Source: Pseudomonas silvicola
Lineage (GTDB): Bacteria; Pseudomonadota; Gammaproteobacteria; Pseudomonadales; Pseudomonadaceae
Direction of reading: 5' to 3'
DNA length: 64,000 bases
Assembly (NCBI RefSeq): GCF_026651855.1
Contig: NZ_CP093280.1
Span: 6,222,501-6,286,500, forward strand
Positions 46,601-54,278 of this stretch are shown piece after piece. The stretch's first letter is position 1. Every line of letters begins with the position of its first letter. Both the position numbers and the translations under genes were made by a program. The notes under the pieces are model-generated. The model was not told the DNA's origin. It was given only the letters and a program-made list of their open reading frames with translations, and did no database searches.

Positions 46601-48705
46601 ACTTCAGTCGCACGGACCCGCAATACGCCGAGCGCCGGGAACGTTTCGGCAATGTCTGCGCACCACAACTGGCGCAGGTGGCCTTCCAGCAGCAGCTCGA
46701 CGGCACGTTGAGCCGGGAAGCCTGTGCGTTCGTGCGTGCGGTGGTGGAGATGCCCGACGCGTTGGCACGCCTGCAAACCCAGGGCAAGGAGGTCGTCATT
46801 CGCCCCTTGCAATTGCTGGGCAGTGAAGGTGCGCAACCGGACATCGTCGCTGGCATGCACCTGATCGGCCCTGTCGACATGAATCAAGGCCCCTTGGTGC
46901 TCTACACGGTCAATGCACCGAAGCTGACCTTTCAGGCGTTCAAGCACCGGGCCGACTTGCTGGAACAGGTACTGGCCAGCGACAGCCTGCAGGCCCAGAT
47001 CGTCGCGCGGCTGCCCGAGGAGGCACGCAGCCGATACCGCAACGGGGGGTTCGTCAACCCGCACTTCCCGATACTGGGCGGCTCGCCCTTTGATATTCCC
47101 CTGGTACGACCGTTGGCCGTCACGTTTCAGGCGCCCGCCGAGCAGGGAAATACCCTGCACTACCTGTTCGACGATGTGATCGCGCTGATGCAGTTGCTCG
47201 CCCGGGACCATACGGTGACAACATCGGAGGCGGACCGCCGTGCCTTCGTCCAGCTGCTGACCCTGGGCACCGAGCTGGGCTCGCTGTTTTTACCCAAGGC
47301 GCTGACTACGCTGGTCAACCTGTGGCAATCCAAGGACTGGCTGGTGTCGTCCCTGAGCGCCGCCGCCGGCCACCGCTGGGGCGAAGCGCTGGCGCGGCTG
47401 TCGGCGAGCCTGTTCCTGCTGCTGGGCTCGCGGTCGGCTCAGCATGCGTCTGCCGCGGGCCAGCCGGTTTCCGCACGCTGGCGGGGCGCACCCGAGAGAG
47501 CCGGGGTTCCCGGCACCCGGGAGAGCGAGGTCGCCACGCACCTGGTGAGCTATGAAGTCCCCGGCCTGGAGCTGCGCAGCATGACCAAGGACCCTGCGCG
47601 CCACCTGTTCCTCAAGGATGCGCGCTGCTTTGCGATCATGCACGGCCGTGTCTACGAGGTAGAGCCTTTCGAGGGCGCGTGGCGCATCATCGAGGGCGAA
47701 CGCAAAGGGCCGCGCATTCATTGGAGCGACAAACTCCAATGGCAGCCCAGCGGCGGCGAAAACATGCGCATCGGCGGCAGTACCACAAGGGAAGCAGAAC
47801 TGGTATTCATCGAAGCCGACCTGGAGGGCATCCTCACCGTGGATGCCCGTGGGATGCCGAGTATCCGCGCCAAGGACACGCTGCATGCCAGCATGATCGA
47901 GGAAGCCCATCGCCAAGCCCATACGTACCTGAGCAATGCGCTGGAAAACCTCAATGCCAAGCAACAATGGCAACCCTTGCCTGCCAGGACTGAAAGCATC
48001 ATTCGGCAGTTCTTCGGCGTGTCAGCCAGCTCCACGACCTTGCTGCACAAACTGCGCACGCAACTGGAGCAGATCATTACCGAGTTGCTGGACCCCTCGC
48101 TGGCCCCCGAAACCTCGATGCGCTTCGTGGTAGGTCGTAATGCCCCCACCCGTACCGAGACCCTGGCCCTGACGTTTCCCAATGATCCCCAGCACGACAT
48201 CTACCTTACCGAAACCTTTTTTACCATTGACCCCGACCTCATCCGGCAAACAGACCCAGGCAAAGGCTTCAATCTGTATAGCCACTATCAGGCCAGCACC
48301 CTCATTCACGAGTTGGCACACATTGCCAACAAAGCCAAGGATATCGCCTATCTGGCGGCCTATCGTCCTTTCGAGGATGTCTATTACAACCGCAACCCAG
48401 TTGACGAGGCCGCCATCAAAGCCCTGGTGGCCCCCCGCTCTGGCCTTTCTCTTCGTGCCCAACGCAGTGAACTGTTCACCGTCGTCGACCCGGTGACCTC
48501 CACCGTCCGCGACCTTGGCAAAGACGAGCCCGAAGCCCTGAAAAAAGTGCTGAGCCTGAGCAAGACCAAGCGGCTGGACACGGCACGCGACATTTTCCTG
48601 ACCGACCCCGAAGTTCGCGCCAACATCATTCTGGCCAACGCCGACTCGATAGCCCTGCTGGTCACCCTGCTGGGCCGTGAACGGTTCGAAGCCCCCGCGG
48701 GCTGA
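43627..48705 (+). CDS. Giant toxin-like protein (dermonecrotic toxin/DUF6543 type) with C-terminal zinc-protease motif
   Basis: 1692 residues with no signal peptide. The bulk resembles the large DUF6543/dermonecrotic-toxin-domain proteins of Pseudomonas; tell-tale parts are GPVDMNQGPLVLYTV, RLPEEARSRYRNGGF and the repeated module ending in FVYDGNGHLQRFF and LLWSTVYGLQVFPN. A weakly hydrophobic stretch lies near residues 1220-1280. Near the C-terminus a zinc-protease signature ASTLIHELAHIA places H1561, E1562 and H1565. The ATG follows GGGAG and the gene stands alone, with a terminator after it. It is probably a contact-dependent or secreted effector; I see no immunity gene directly after it. 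Confidence 0.78.
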   Translation: MHTRALPFFLPKNLELRYRQDALTALQARAITPNDYVGLGELQSTTSGLRVDIPSLSNGTALCPRLATALVLSHRDQESRQVFLWTILDGLQRFADRVALHDSLNRLSGLKGNDVPDFELTLVEPAQVFEQTAQRYVRQRALTLTQTSDWLDQVPNLEQRLSAEVTERLAPLFPHKPATADHHWIQVRDQDTETVHHAQNLTRTLVQQFAAEPLPDGHEYHWLDLDGRPLEGEVLTAMTTLMQESLTALAPGYRQALERHWQGQTPTVARVLEEGFYQSLLQARANEIITQAHFDWVREAVEQVPGKGQYACSLTLVGGEGPNTLSIAVHGCLLITHPTWPDRFVYDGNGHLQRFFNEEALWQQLQAVGNVSPAIALADQARWSELSTPTLVTLPVGSTPFLACAKAIQTLQALNLAHSLAHPPSASAATAIVKVDQALDIRANLDIRLDKCGQQQRWNNHPTQIPTPSPNTLDNSSTAQALRQAEALGRELEAVHQRQPGLNTCVQTLLNPSLVVFEPHLDANSVYVSLVAAQPNLEAFERKVSLGQLLPEWLSLPMGALPDDRSRVVDKDGGTFHGLPWSVLTTVLSDAAPRLLAHHRRMLESQNGWRSASQWQSPQPAIVEIQDRALRLEWTLEQESSLLDATLLAKLKQALNMPVARQRYSQGPAHAVVHGLTVKIVKNRAAARLSNVIVVHAANQPNGKVLLWSTVYGLQVFPNLASLTHWVVSNLISPARREPWLALLPPGDRILLLQQLALEYPPVMTCKPWRIEGHWLEETQRIELQRQQLCADEARKLAVRCHFSGTLFQRLVDYASSYDTLRWGMRGLNISLEVKHLEATLPGWIARSTPLQLAEYMVLLRRSLAVEQPSNDYLFGLQDLHLFAKVKLQARLKTLIPVDTPDPDHIMVTLTQFTPAVPPTGDNLPVPALTVNVNETLTRCTVDQLTTVQTPVLSLTMTDGSAVPAQLRAEDIRGMIRELDIATQYQTYLAEHFSRTDPQYAERRERFGNVCAPQLAQVAFQQQLDGTLSREACAFVRAVVEMPDALARLQTQGKEVVIRPLQLLGSEGAQPDIVAGMHLIGPVDMNQGPLVLYTVNAPKLTFQAFKHRADLLEQVLASDSLQAQIVARLPEEARSRYRNGGFVNPHFPILGGSPFDIPLVRPLAVTFQAPAEQGNTLHYLFDDVIALMQLLARDHTVTTSEADRRAFVQLLTLGTELGSLFLPKALTTLVNLWQSKDWLVSSLSAAAGHRWGEALARLSASLFLLLGSRSAQHASAAGQPVSARWRGAPERAGVPGTRESEVATHLVSYEVPGLELRSMTKDPARHLFLKDARCFAIMHGRVYEVEPFEGAWRIIEGERKGPRIHWSDKLQWQPSGGENMRIGGSTTREAELVFIEADLEGILTVDARGMPSIRAKDTLHASMIEEAHRQAHTYLSNALENLNAKQQWQPLPARTESIIRQFFGVSASSTTLLHKLRTQLEQIITELLDPSLAPETSMRFVVGRNAPTRTETLALTFPNDPQHDIYLTETFFTIDPDLIRQTDPGKGFNLYSHYQASTLIHELAHIANKAKDIAYLAAYRPFEDVYYNRNPVDEAAIKALVAPRSGLSLRAQRSELFTVVDPVTSTVRDLGKDEPEALKKVLSLSKTKRLDTARDIFLTDPEVRANIILANADSIALLVTLLGRERFEAPAG

Positions 48706-48712
48706 GCAAACG

Positions 48713-48753
48713 CCCGTCCCGCCCGACGACCGGGGCGGGCGCTTTTGGCCCCT
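48713..48753 (+). terminator. Terminator after the giant toxin gene
   Basis: GCCCGTCCCGCCC, loop, GGGGCGGGCGC followed by TTTT (48713-48750). A strong GC stem with a short T run. Confidence 0.7.
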
Positions 48754-48871
48754 TCACGGGAAAATCACGAATTTTCCACAGCCGGGAGTTCAAGATTGGG
48801 GCGGTCCGTTCGTCCTATACCTATGAGCGACGAAAAAAATCCAGGACCAGCTCTGCGACAGGAGTTTTTAC

Positions 48872-49240
48872 ATGCATGACTCGTCAATGCCTTCATCGCC
48901 CCAAGGTACCGCCAGCACGCGGCCCGAGGCGCCACCGCGCGGTGAACGCTGCGCCAACAGCCAGATCAAGGTGCTGCTCAAGAGTTTTGGCCTGCGCACC
49001 AGCCTCATTCGCCTCAAGGTCATCGACACCTTGCTGGAGGCCGAGCACGCGGGGCGCACCGCTGGGGTGCGCACGGTGCACACCCATTTGCAGGAGCTGG
49101 ACATTCCGCTGTCGTTTCTCAGCGTGCGCGAGGTGCTCAAGCGCCTGTGCAGCGAAGGCGTCATCGAGCTGCAGGCGGACAAGACCTATGCCCTGAGCCA
49201 GCAGGCGCTGGCAATGCTGCACCCCTACCGGCTGTCCTGA
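48872..49240 (+). CDS. Minimal Fur-like winged-helix protein
   Basis: 122 residues. Residues about 25-118 resemble the Fur DNA-binding domain (LKSFGLRTSLIRLKVIDTLLEAE then LSFLSVREVLKRLCSEGVIEL), but the His/Cys-rich metal-binding and dimerisation domain is absent. It resembles the PA2384-type proteins annotated as Fe/Zn uptake regulators. GGAG precedes the ATG at 48872. Regulatory target unknown. Confidence 0.72.
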   Translation: MHDSSMPSSPQGTASTRPEAPPRGERCANSQIKVLLKSFGLRTSLIRLKVIDTLLEAEHAGRTAGVRTVHTHLQELDIPLSFLSVREVLKRLCSEGVIELQADKTYALSQQALAMLHPYRLS

Positions 49241-49250
49241 ACCATTGGAT

Positions 49251-49312
49251 GCCACGCGGCCTCGCGGCCACTGCTACACGGTTTTTGCAGCAGCGGCCCC
49301 GTGGCCGCTGCC
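49251..49312. repeat. REP pair between convergent genes
   Basis: Two GC-rich hairpins, GCGGCCTCGCGGCC and GCGGCCCCGTGGCCGC, in inverted orientation flank a short A/T-containing spacer; probably a two-way terminator. Confidence 0.6.
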
Positions 49313-49315
49313 TGC

Positions 49316-49504
49316 CTACGGCTTGACCTTGCGGCGCATGATGCCGTTGAGCACGACCACCACCACCGCCACGCCGATGGCGATGTACTGGAACGGCTTC
49401 TCGCCGAGCATGCCGCCCTTCTGCATCCATGACAGGCCCAGCATGATGGCCAGTACGACAAGGGAAATGATCACGGAATAGATAAGGCGTTGCTTCTGGG
49501 TCAT
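49316..49504 (-). CDS. Small two-TM membrane protein
   Basis: 62 residues: TM1 YSVIISLVVLAIMLGLSW, a short loop (MQKGGMLGEKPF), TM2 IAIGVAVVVVVLNGIM, and a basic tail RRKVKP. ATG 49504 follows AGGA at seven bases; longer starts at 49522 and 49558 have poorer sites. The function is unknown. Confidence 0.7.
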   Translation of the reverse strand: MTQKQRLIYSVIISLVVLAIMLGLSWMQKGGMLGEKPFQYIAIGVAVVVVVLNGIMRRKVKP

Positions 49505-49655
49505 GGGGCTGTCCTGGTTCATTTGTATCGGTTCGGTGTCCTGCGGCACACCAAGCACATACCCGATCGCGGGGATGCGCCGGGGTTTTCAGAGTCTCAT
49601 AGTACAGTGCCCATCCTGCTTTGTGGACGGGTGCTTCACTTATGAGGATTTACCC

Positions 49656-49823
49656 ATGCTTCGTCGAATCACTCTGCTGATTCCCCTTCTCATGACCGTC
49701 TCGCTGAGCGGTTGCTGGATGTTCATGCCACCCGGCGGTGGTGGTGGTGGCCACGGCGGTGGCGGTGGCGGCGGTTTCGGTGGCGGCCACGGCGGCGGCC
49801 CCGGCTTCATGCAAGGACGCTGA
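49656..49823 (+). CDS. Small glycine-rich lipoprotein
   Basis: 55 residues: lipoprotein signal LLIPLLMTVSLSGC with lipobox LSGC, then a Gly/His-rich mature part (PPGGGGGGHGGGGGGGFG) ending in GFMQGR. AGGA precedes the ATG. The mature part is unstructured and may bind metals through its histidines; this is only a guess. A terminator follows at once. Confidence 0.75.
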   Translation: MLRRITLLIPLLMTVSLSGCWMFMPPGGGGGGHGGGGGGGFGGGHGGGPGFMQGR

Positions 49824-49827
49824 TTTC

Positions 49828-49857
49828 GGAAGCGAGCCCCCGGGCTCGCTTTTTTCA
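49828..49857 (+). terminator. Terminator after the Gly-rich lipoprotein gene
   Basis: AAGCGAGCCC/GGGCTCGCTT stem followed by TTTTT. Confidence 0.85.
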
Positions 49858-50162
49858 TGAGCGCTGCAAGGGCGCACGCCATAAAAGTAATCCCTGCCAA
49901 AGGGGCGTAACTATCCATCGCCCCCTCGGTTCCCCTACTCATCTCCCCCTACCCATGGCCTAGTAGCCATCAGCCACTCTTGCAGGTTTTGCGGCCTGCA
50001 GCGCCGCACAGGCGATTCCCACTACAACACAACGCCCATTTTCCTACTCCCCCTATCACCGTTGCCGCCTGTGGCGCCGGGAAATACCACATAGAATCTG
50101 CCTCAGTACCAGGCAACGGTCTGGTACGACGCCAACCCTATCTCCATCACAAGGACGTCAAC
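49858..50162. other. 305-bp intergenic region
   Basis: C-rich sequence with no gene recognised. It must hold the promoter of the Mor-like gene; I see no clear consensus. Confidence 0.4.
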
Positions 50163-50549
50163 ATGGATATCAATGACCTCAAGCAAGTCGACATCAGCCA
50201 ACTGCCACATTCGCTGCAACGCCTGATCGAGTGTGTCGGCGTGGAGCATGCCTATCGCCTCACCTGCCTGTACGGTGGTCGCCCCAAGTACATTCCCAAG
50301 CACCCGCAACGCACGGCACTGGCGAAAAACCTGCCACCCGAGGCACTGGCACGGTTGATCGAGCGGTTCGCGGGCCTGGCGCTGGAAATTCCCAAGGCAG
50401 ATCATTTCTGCCGGCAGTTGCGCAACCGGCAGATTCACCAGGAAAGCTCCAACGGCAGTTCGCGCAGTGAACTGGCCGACAAATACGGCTTGAGCCTGCG
50501 CCAGATCGGCAACATCCGGCGCCAGGAGAACCTGGCCCATGACGCCTGA
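50163..50549 (+). CDS. Mor/Middle-operon-regulator-type transcription factor
   Basis: 128 residues from ATG 50163 after AAGGA. The fold is that of phage Mu Mor/C activators: dimerisation helices (LPHSLQRLIECVGVEHAYRLT), the YGGRPKYIPKHP motif, and a C-terminal HTH (SRSELADKYGLSLRQIGNIRR). There are no phage structural genes nearby, so it appears to be a stand-alone chromosomal homologue. Confidence 0.85.
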   Translation: MDINDLKQVDISQLPHSLQRLIECVGVEHAYRLTCLYGGRPKYIPKHPQRTALAKNLPPEALARLIERFAGLALEIPKADHFCRQLRNRQIHQESSNGSSRSELADKYGLSLRQIGNIRRQENLAHDA

Positions 50550-50591
50550 GCCAGGTTGCCGGTATCGGGAAGGCGGGCGCTGCCCCGCCGG

Positions 50592-53500
50592 TCAGAAATC
50601 GCGCTTGTAGAATATGTCCAGGGAGCTGGCCACACCGCTGGCCACCTCCACATACACCTTCTTGCTCAGCTTGTAGCGCAAGGCGATGGTGTTGGCGGGT
50701 TCGAACACCCCCACGCCGTAGCGCAGGCTGAGCTTCTCCGACAAGTTACCGCTGGCCACCACGCTGGTGGTATTGCCACTGCCTTGGGTATCAAGCTGGA
50801 AGTCCTTGATGCCAAGGTCCTTGGCCAGGCTTTCCGTCACCCCGGAGCTACCCGCGAGCCCCAGGCCCAGTGCCGCCTGCGCCAGCATGTTGTTGTCCTC
50901 GCCGGTGGTGCTCAACGGCCGGCCCAGCACCAGGTAGGACAACGCCTGCTCCTGGCTCATGGTGGGTTCCGAGAAGACCTCCGTGGTGGGCTGTTCGGCA
51001 CTGCCGCTCAGGCGAATCCCCGCGATCACATCATCGGTCTGGCGAATGGCTTCGATGTCCAGGTAGGGCTGGTCGATCGGCCCGGCGAAGAGCAACCGCG
51101 CGCGGCGGATGGTCAGGCGCTGGCCGTAGGCACGGTAACGGCCATCGTTGAGGTTCAGTTCGCCGCGGGTGTCCAGGTTGTCACCGATGTGCACGTGCCC
51201 GGCCAGGTTGGCGGTCAGGCCGAAGCCATTGAAGGTCAGCTTGTCCTGGCCTACCTCGACATTGATGTCCATGGCCATCGCCATCGGCGCCTGGGCGGGC
51301 GGCGCCTGGTGGCCCACGATGACCGTGTCATCGGAGAGTTTGACTGTCGATGGCGGCAACTCCCGCACGGTGATCGCCCCGCTGGGGATCAGCACCTTGC
51401 CGGTCACTGCCAGCCGGTCATTGGCCAACTGGACATGCAGGTCGGGGGCGGCCTCGAGTTCGGCATAAGGCTCGACCGTTACCGGCAGGCGATCGCCCTT
51501 CAGGGTGATATCGGCGGCCAGGGCCTGGCCCCACTGCACATGACCACCCAGGCTACCCTGCCCGGCCTTGCCACTTTTCCAGTTGCCCTGCAGGGCCAGG
51601 CTTTCACCTTCGATGCGTGCCTGCACCTGCAATGCCTCCAGGCTGACCGGCAGTTGCGCGCCCGCCACCTCACCGTTGCTCAACGTCAAGTTGCCATTGA
51701 CCTGCGGCGCCACCAGGGTGCCGGCCAACTGGCCGCTGCCGTCCAGGTGACCGGCGAGTTTTTCCACCATGGGCGCGAATGGTCGGCCAATGCCCAGGTC
51801 CAGGCCTTGCAAGCGAAAATCCCCCGACAATGGCTTGTTGCGGGCCAGCGGGTCGATTCGGGCGTTGACCTGCAACTGCCCCAGGCGCTCGCCCTGGAAC
51901 TGCAGTTGGGTGTCGATGCGGCGTGGCGCCAGGCTACTGGTCAGGCGCAGGGTCTGATAGGGGAAGTCCAGCCACTGGCCCTTCTCTTTCAGGCGCAAGG
52001 TGCCGCCACTGGCGTCCACCACCACCTGGCCCTTGGGCCCGCTGGCAGGAAGGTCCAGCTGCAGGTCGGCGTTGAGCAGGCCCTGCCAGGCGAAATCCCT
52101 GGGCAGCCACTGGGCCAGGCTCTGCAGCGGGAACTGCTTGAGGTGGTAGCGAATCTTCGGTTCCGGCATCAGCCGCTGGTCATCACCACACAGGCTGGCA
52201 TTGCCCGACTGAAAGCAATGGGCGCCCAGGTTCAGGGTACCGTTGGCCAGACGCTCCAGCTTGGCCGGGGTGTTCAGGCGCCAGTCCTGGCCGCCAGCCT
52301 GAACGTCGGCGCTGGCCAGGCGGCCGCGCCAGTTGCCTTTGTCGAGGCTGCCGTCGAGGCCGAGGGCCAGCACCAGTTGCGGCCCTTTCAGGTTCAGTTG
52401 CAGTTGCTGCTTGCGCAGGTCGCCGGCACCTTTGGCGGTGAGGGTACCCAGCGTCGTGTCCCCGGCGCGAATGTTCGCCGCTTCCAGGCTCAGGTCCGCG
52501 CGCTGGGCCTTGTCCAGGGTGGCGGTGAGCTTGAGACTCTGCAACCGCTTATCGTCCAGGGCCAGGCCCTGGCCTTGAAGGTTGAGGTCGCCCTGGGGCG
52601 CCTGCAGGGTGCCGGCGGCGTCGAGCCGGCCCTTGACCTGGCCCTGCAATTGCGGCCATAGCTGGCCCAGGCGTGGCAAGTCAAGGTCGATACGCCCGGC
52701 CAGGCGCTGGTTCAGGCTGCCGCTGCCATTGATATGGTTGTCGCCCAGGCGAATATCGAGGCTGTCCAACGTCCATTGCTGGTCGGCTCCCTGGGCCTTG
52801 ACCTGCAGCACCGCAGGCTGACCGCGCAAGCGGCCCTTGAGGTCGAGGTTGGCGTCCAGGCGCAGCACGCCGTTGGCCAGTTCACCTTTGCTGCGCAAGG
52901 GCCCGGCCAGGTTGCCCGGCAGTTGCGCTACCCAGAACGCGGGGTCCAGGTTGCTCAGGTCAAGCGACGCGTCCCAGCGCACGGCATCGGCAAACTGCAA
53001 TTTCAGGCTGCCACTGGCCTTGCCCTTCCCCGCCGCCACTTCAAGCTGGGGCAGGAACACATGGCCCAGGTCGCCGGCAAACGGGCTGATCAGGCTGAAA
53101 GGCCCGGCCGGGCCGGTGAAGTCGCCATTGAAATAGCCGATGTAATTGCCGTTGTGGTACGACACCTCGGTGGTCAAACGGTGGACAGCCACCTGGGGTT
53201 CGGCGATTTCCGGGTAGAGGGTGTGCCAGGGGAAATCCAGCCAATCGAGCTTGGCCTCGGCACTCAAACCCTCTTGCCAGCCAACCTTGCCGGTGAGTCT
53301 GACCCGCTGCTGGTCGCTGGCACCCAGTTGCAGCCCCTGCACCTGGGCACCCTTGGCGTCGGCAACGCCGGTGAGCGCCAGATCCATGGGCTGCCCCTCG
53401 GCCGGTACTTGCGCCTTGCCGACGATCTGGTAGCCCGCCTTGAGGTCACCTGTGGCCCGCAGGTCCACCTGGTTGAGCTGCAGGGTATCCGGCAAGCTGG

Positions 53501-54278
53501 GCGCTGCCTTGAATGCCGGGGACACGATGTGCAACTGCGCGGGCAGGTTATCGGCCAACGGTTGCAGTTCGCCGTCCACGGTAGCCGGAAGGTAACCGCT
53601 GCTCTGGCCCTGAAGCCTGAGGGTATCAAGCAGGTCGCCATCGATGTCCAGGGCCAACTGCCAGGGCTGCTCGCCGATCTTCGGCAATTGCACCTGAGCC
53701 TGGGCCTTCAACGGCCAACGTCCGCCAGGCGCCACGGTTCCGCTGAGGTCCAGGCTGAGGTCGTCGCGCTGGGCGTGCAGCGTGTCGATGCGCAAGCCAT
53801 CGGCGGTCCACTGGGCCGCGAGCTTGAGCTTCTGCACCTGCTCGTTGCCATCGATCTGCAGGCTGCCCAGGTACACCTCGCCCAGTTGCAAGGTGATGGG
53901 CAGCTTGAGGTCCGGCAGTCGCAGGGGCTCACTGCTGCTGGAAGGCGCGCTGGGGGGCAGGGTCAGGCTGATCTGCTCCACCTCCAGGCGTTCGATGCAC
54001 AGGGTCAGGTGCAGCAGGCACGAGGGTGACCACTCCATCAGCGGGGTCTGCAATTGCAGGCGCGTGCCGCCCTGCTCCCAGGTGACCTGGTCGGCGCGCC
54101 AGTGCCCGCCCAGGTGGCCTTGGAAATTGTCCACGACCAAGCCTGGGACCCGCGCCAGCACCCAACGGCTGCCGGCGGTGGTTTCCAGCACCAGCCCGGT
54201 GCCCAGCACCGCCAGCCCCACGACGGCGACCACGCCGCCACCGGCCCACGACAGGCCGCGTTTCAACAGCCGATTCAA
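50592..54278 (-). CDS. tamB: Translocation and assembly module subunit TamB
   Basis: 1228 residues. One N-terminal TM anchor (GGVVAVVGLAVLGTGLVL) is followed by a very long beta-rich AsmA/TamB repeat region, ending in the conserved DUF490 domain (YLVLGRPLSTTGEDNNMLAQAALGLGLAG; KLSLRYGVGVFEPANTIALRYKLSKKVYVE, cited in part) and FYKRDF. TamB spans the periplasm and works with TamA in outer-membrane protein or lipid transport. Its ATG overlaps the tamA stop by four bases. Confidence 0.93.
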   Translation of the reverse strand: MNRLLKRGLSWAGGGVVAVVGLAVLGTGLVLETTAGSRWVLARVPGLVVDNFQGHLGGHWRADQVTWEQGGTRLQLQTPLMEWSPSCLLHLTLCIERLEVEQISLTLPPSAPSSSSEPLRLPDLKLPITLQLGEVYLGSLQIDGNEQVQKLKLAAQWTADGLRIDTLHAQRDDLSLDLSGTVAPGGRWPLKAQAQVQLPKIGEQPWQLALDIDGDLLDTLRLQGQSSGYLPATVDGELQPLADNLPAQLHIVSPAFKAAPSLPDTLQLNQVDLRATGDLKAGYQIVGKAQVPAEGQPMDLALTGVADAKGAQVQGLQLGASDQQRVRLTGKVGWQEGLSAEAKLDWLDFPWHTLYPEIAEPQVAVHRLTTEVSYHNGNYIGYFNGDFTGPAGPFSLISPFAGDLGHVFLPQLEVAAGKGKASGSLKLQFADAVRWDASLDLSNLDPAFWVAQLPGNLAGPLRSKGELANGVLRLDANLDLKGRLRGQPAVLQVKAQGADQQWTLDSLDIRLGDNHINGSGSLNQRLAGRIDLDLPRLGQLWPQLQGQVKGRLDAAGTLQAPQGDLNLQGQGLALDDKRLQSLKLTATLDKAQRADLSLEAANIRAGDTTLGTLTAKGAGDLRKQQLQLNLKGPQLVLALGLDGSLDKGNWRGRLASADVQAGGQDWRLNTPAKLERLANGTLNLGAHCFQSGNASLCGDDQRLMPEPKIRYHLKQFPLQSLAQWLPRDFAWQGLLNADLQLDLPASGPKGQVVVDASGGTLRLKEKGQWLDFPYQTLRLTSSLAPRRIDTQLQFQGERLGQLQVNARIDPLARNKPLSGDFRLQGLDLGIGRPFAPMVEKLAGHLDGSGQLAGTLVAPQVNGNLTLSNGEVAGAQLPVSLEALQVQARIEGESLALQGNWKSGKAGQGSLGGHVQWGQALAADITLKGDRLPVTVEPYAELEAAPDLHVQLANDRLAVTGKVLIPSGAITVRELPPSTVKLSDDTVIVGHQAPPAQAPMAMAMDINVEVGQDKLTFNGFGLTANLAGHVHIGDNLDTRGELNLNDGRYRAYGQRLTIRRARLLFAGPIDQPYLDIEAIRQTDDVIAGIRLSGSAEQPTTEVFSEPTMSQEQALSYLVLGRPLSTTGEDNNMLAQAALGLGLAGSSGVTESLAKDLGIKDFQLDTQGSGNTTSVVASGNLSEKLSLRYGVGVFEPANTIALRYKLSKKVYVEVASGVASSLDIFYKRDF

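Noticed and set aside
50556-52661. 701-codon plus-strand frame opposite tamB
   Set aside because: Antisense to tamB, repetitive and Gln/Gly/Val-rich; no ribosome binding site or family.
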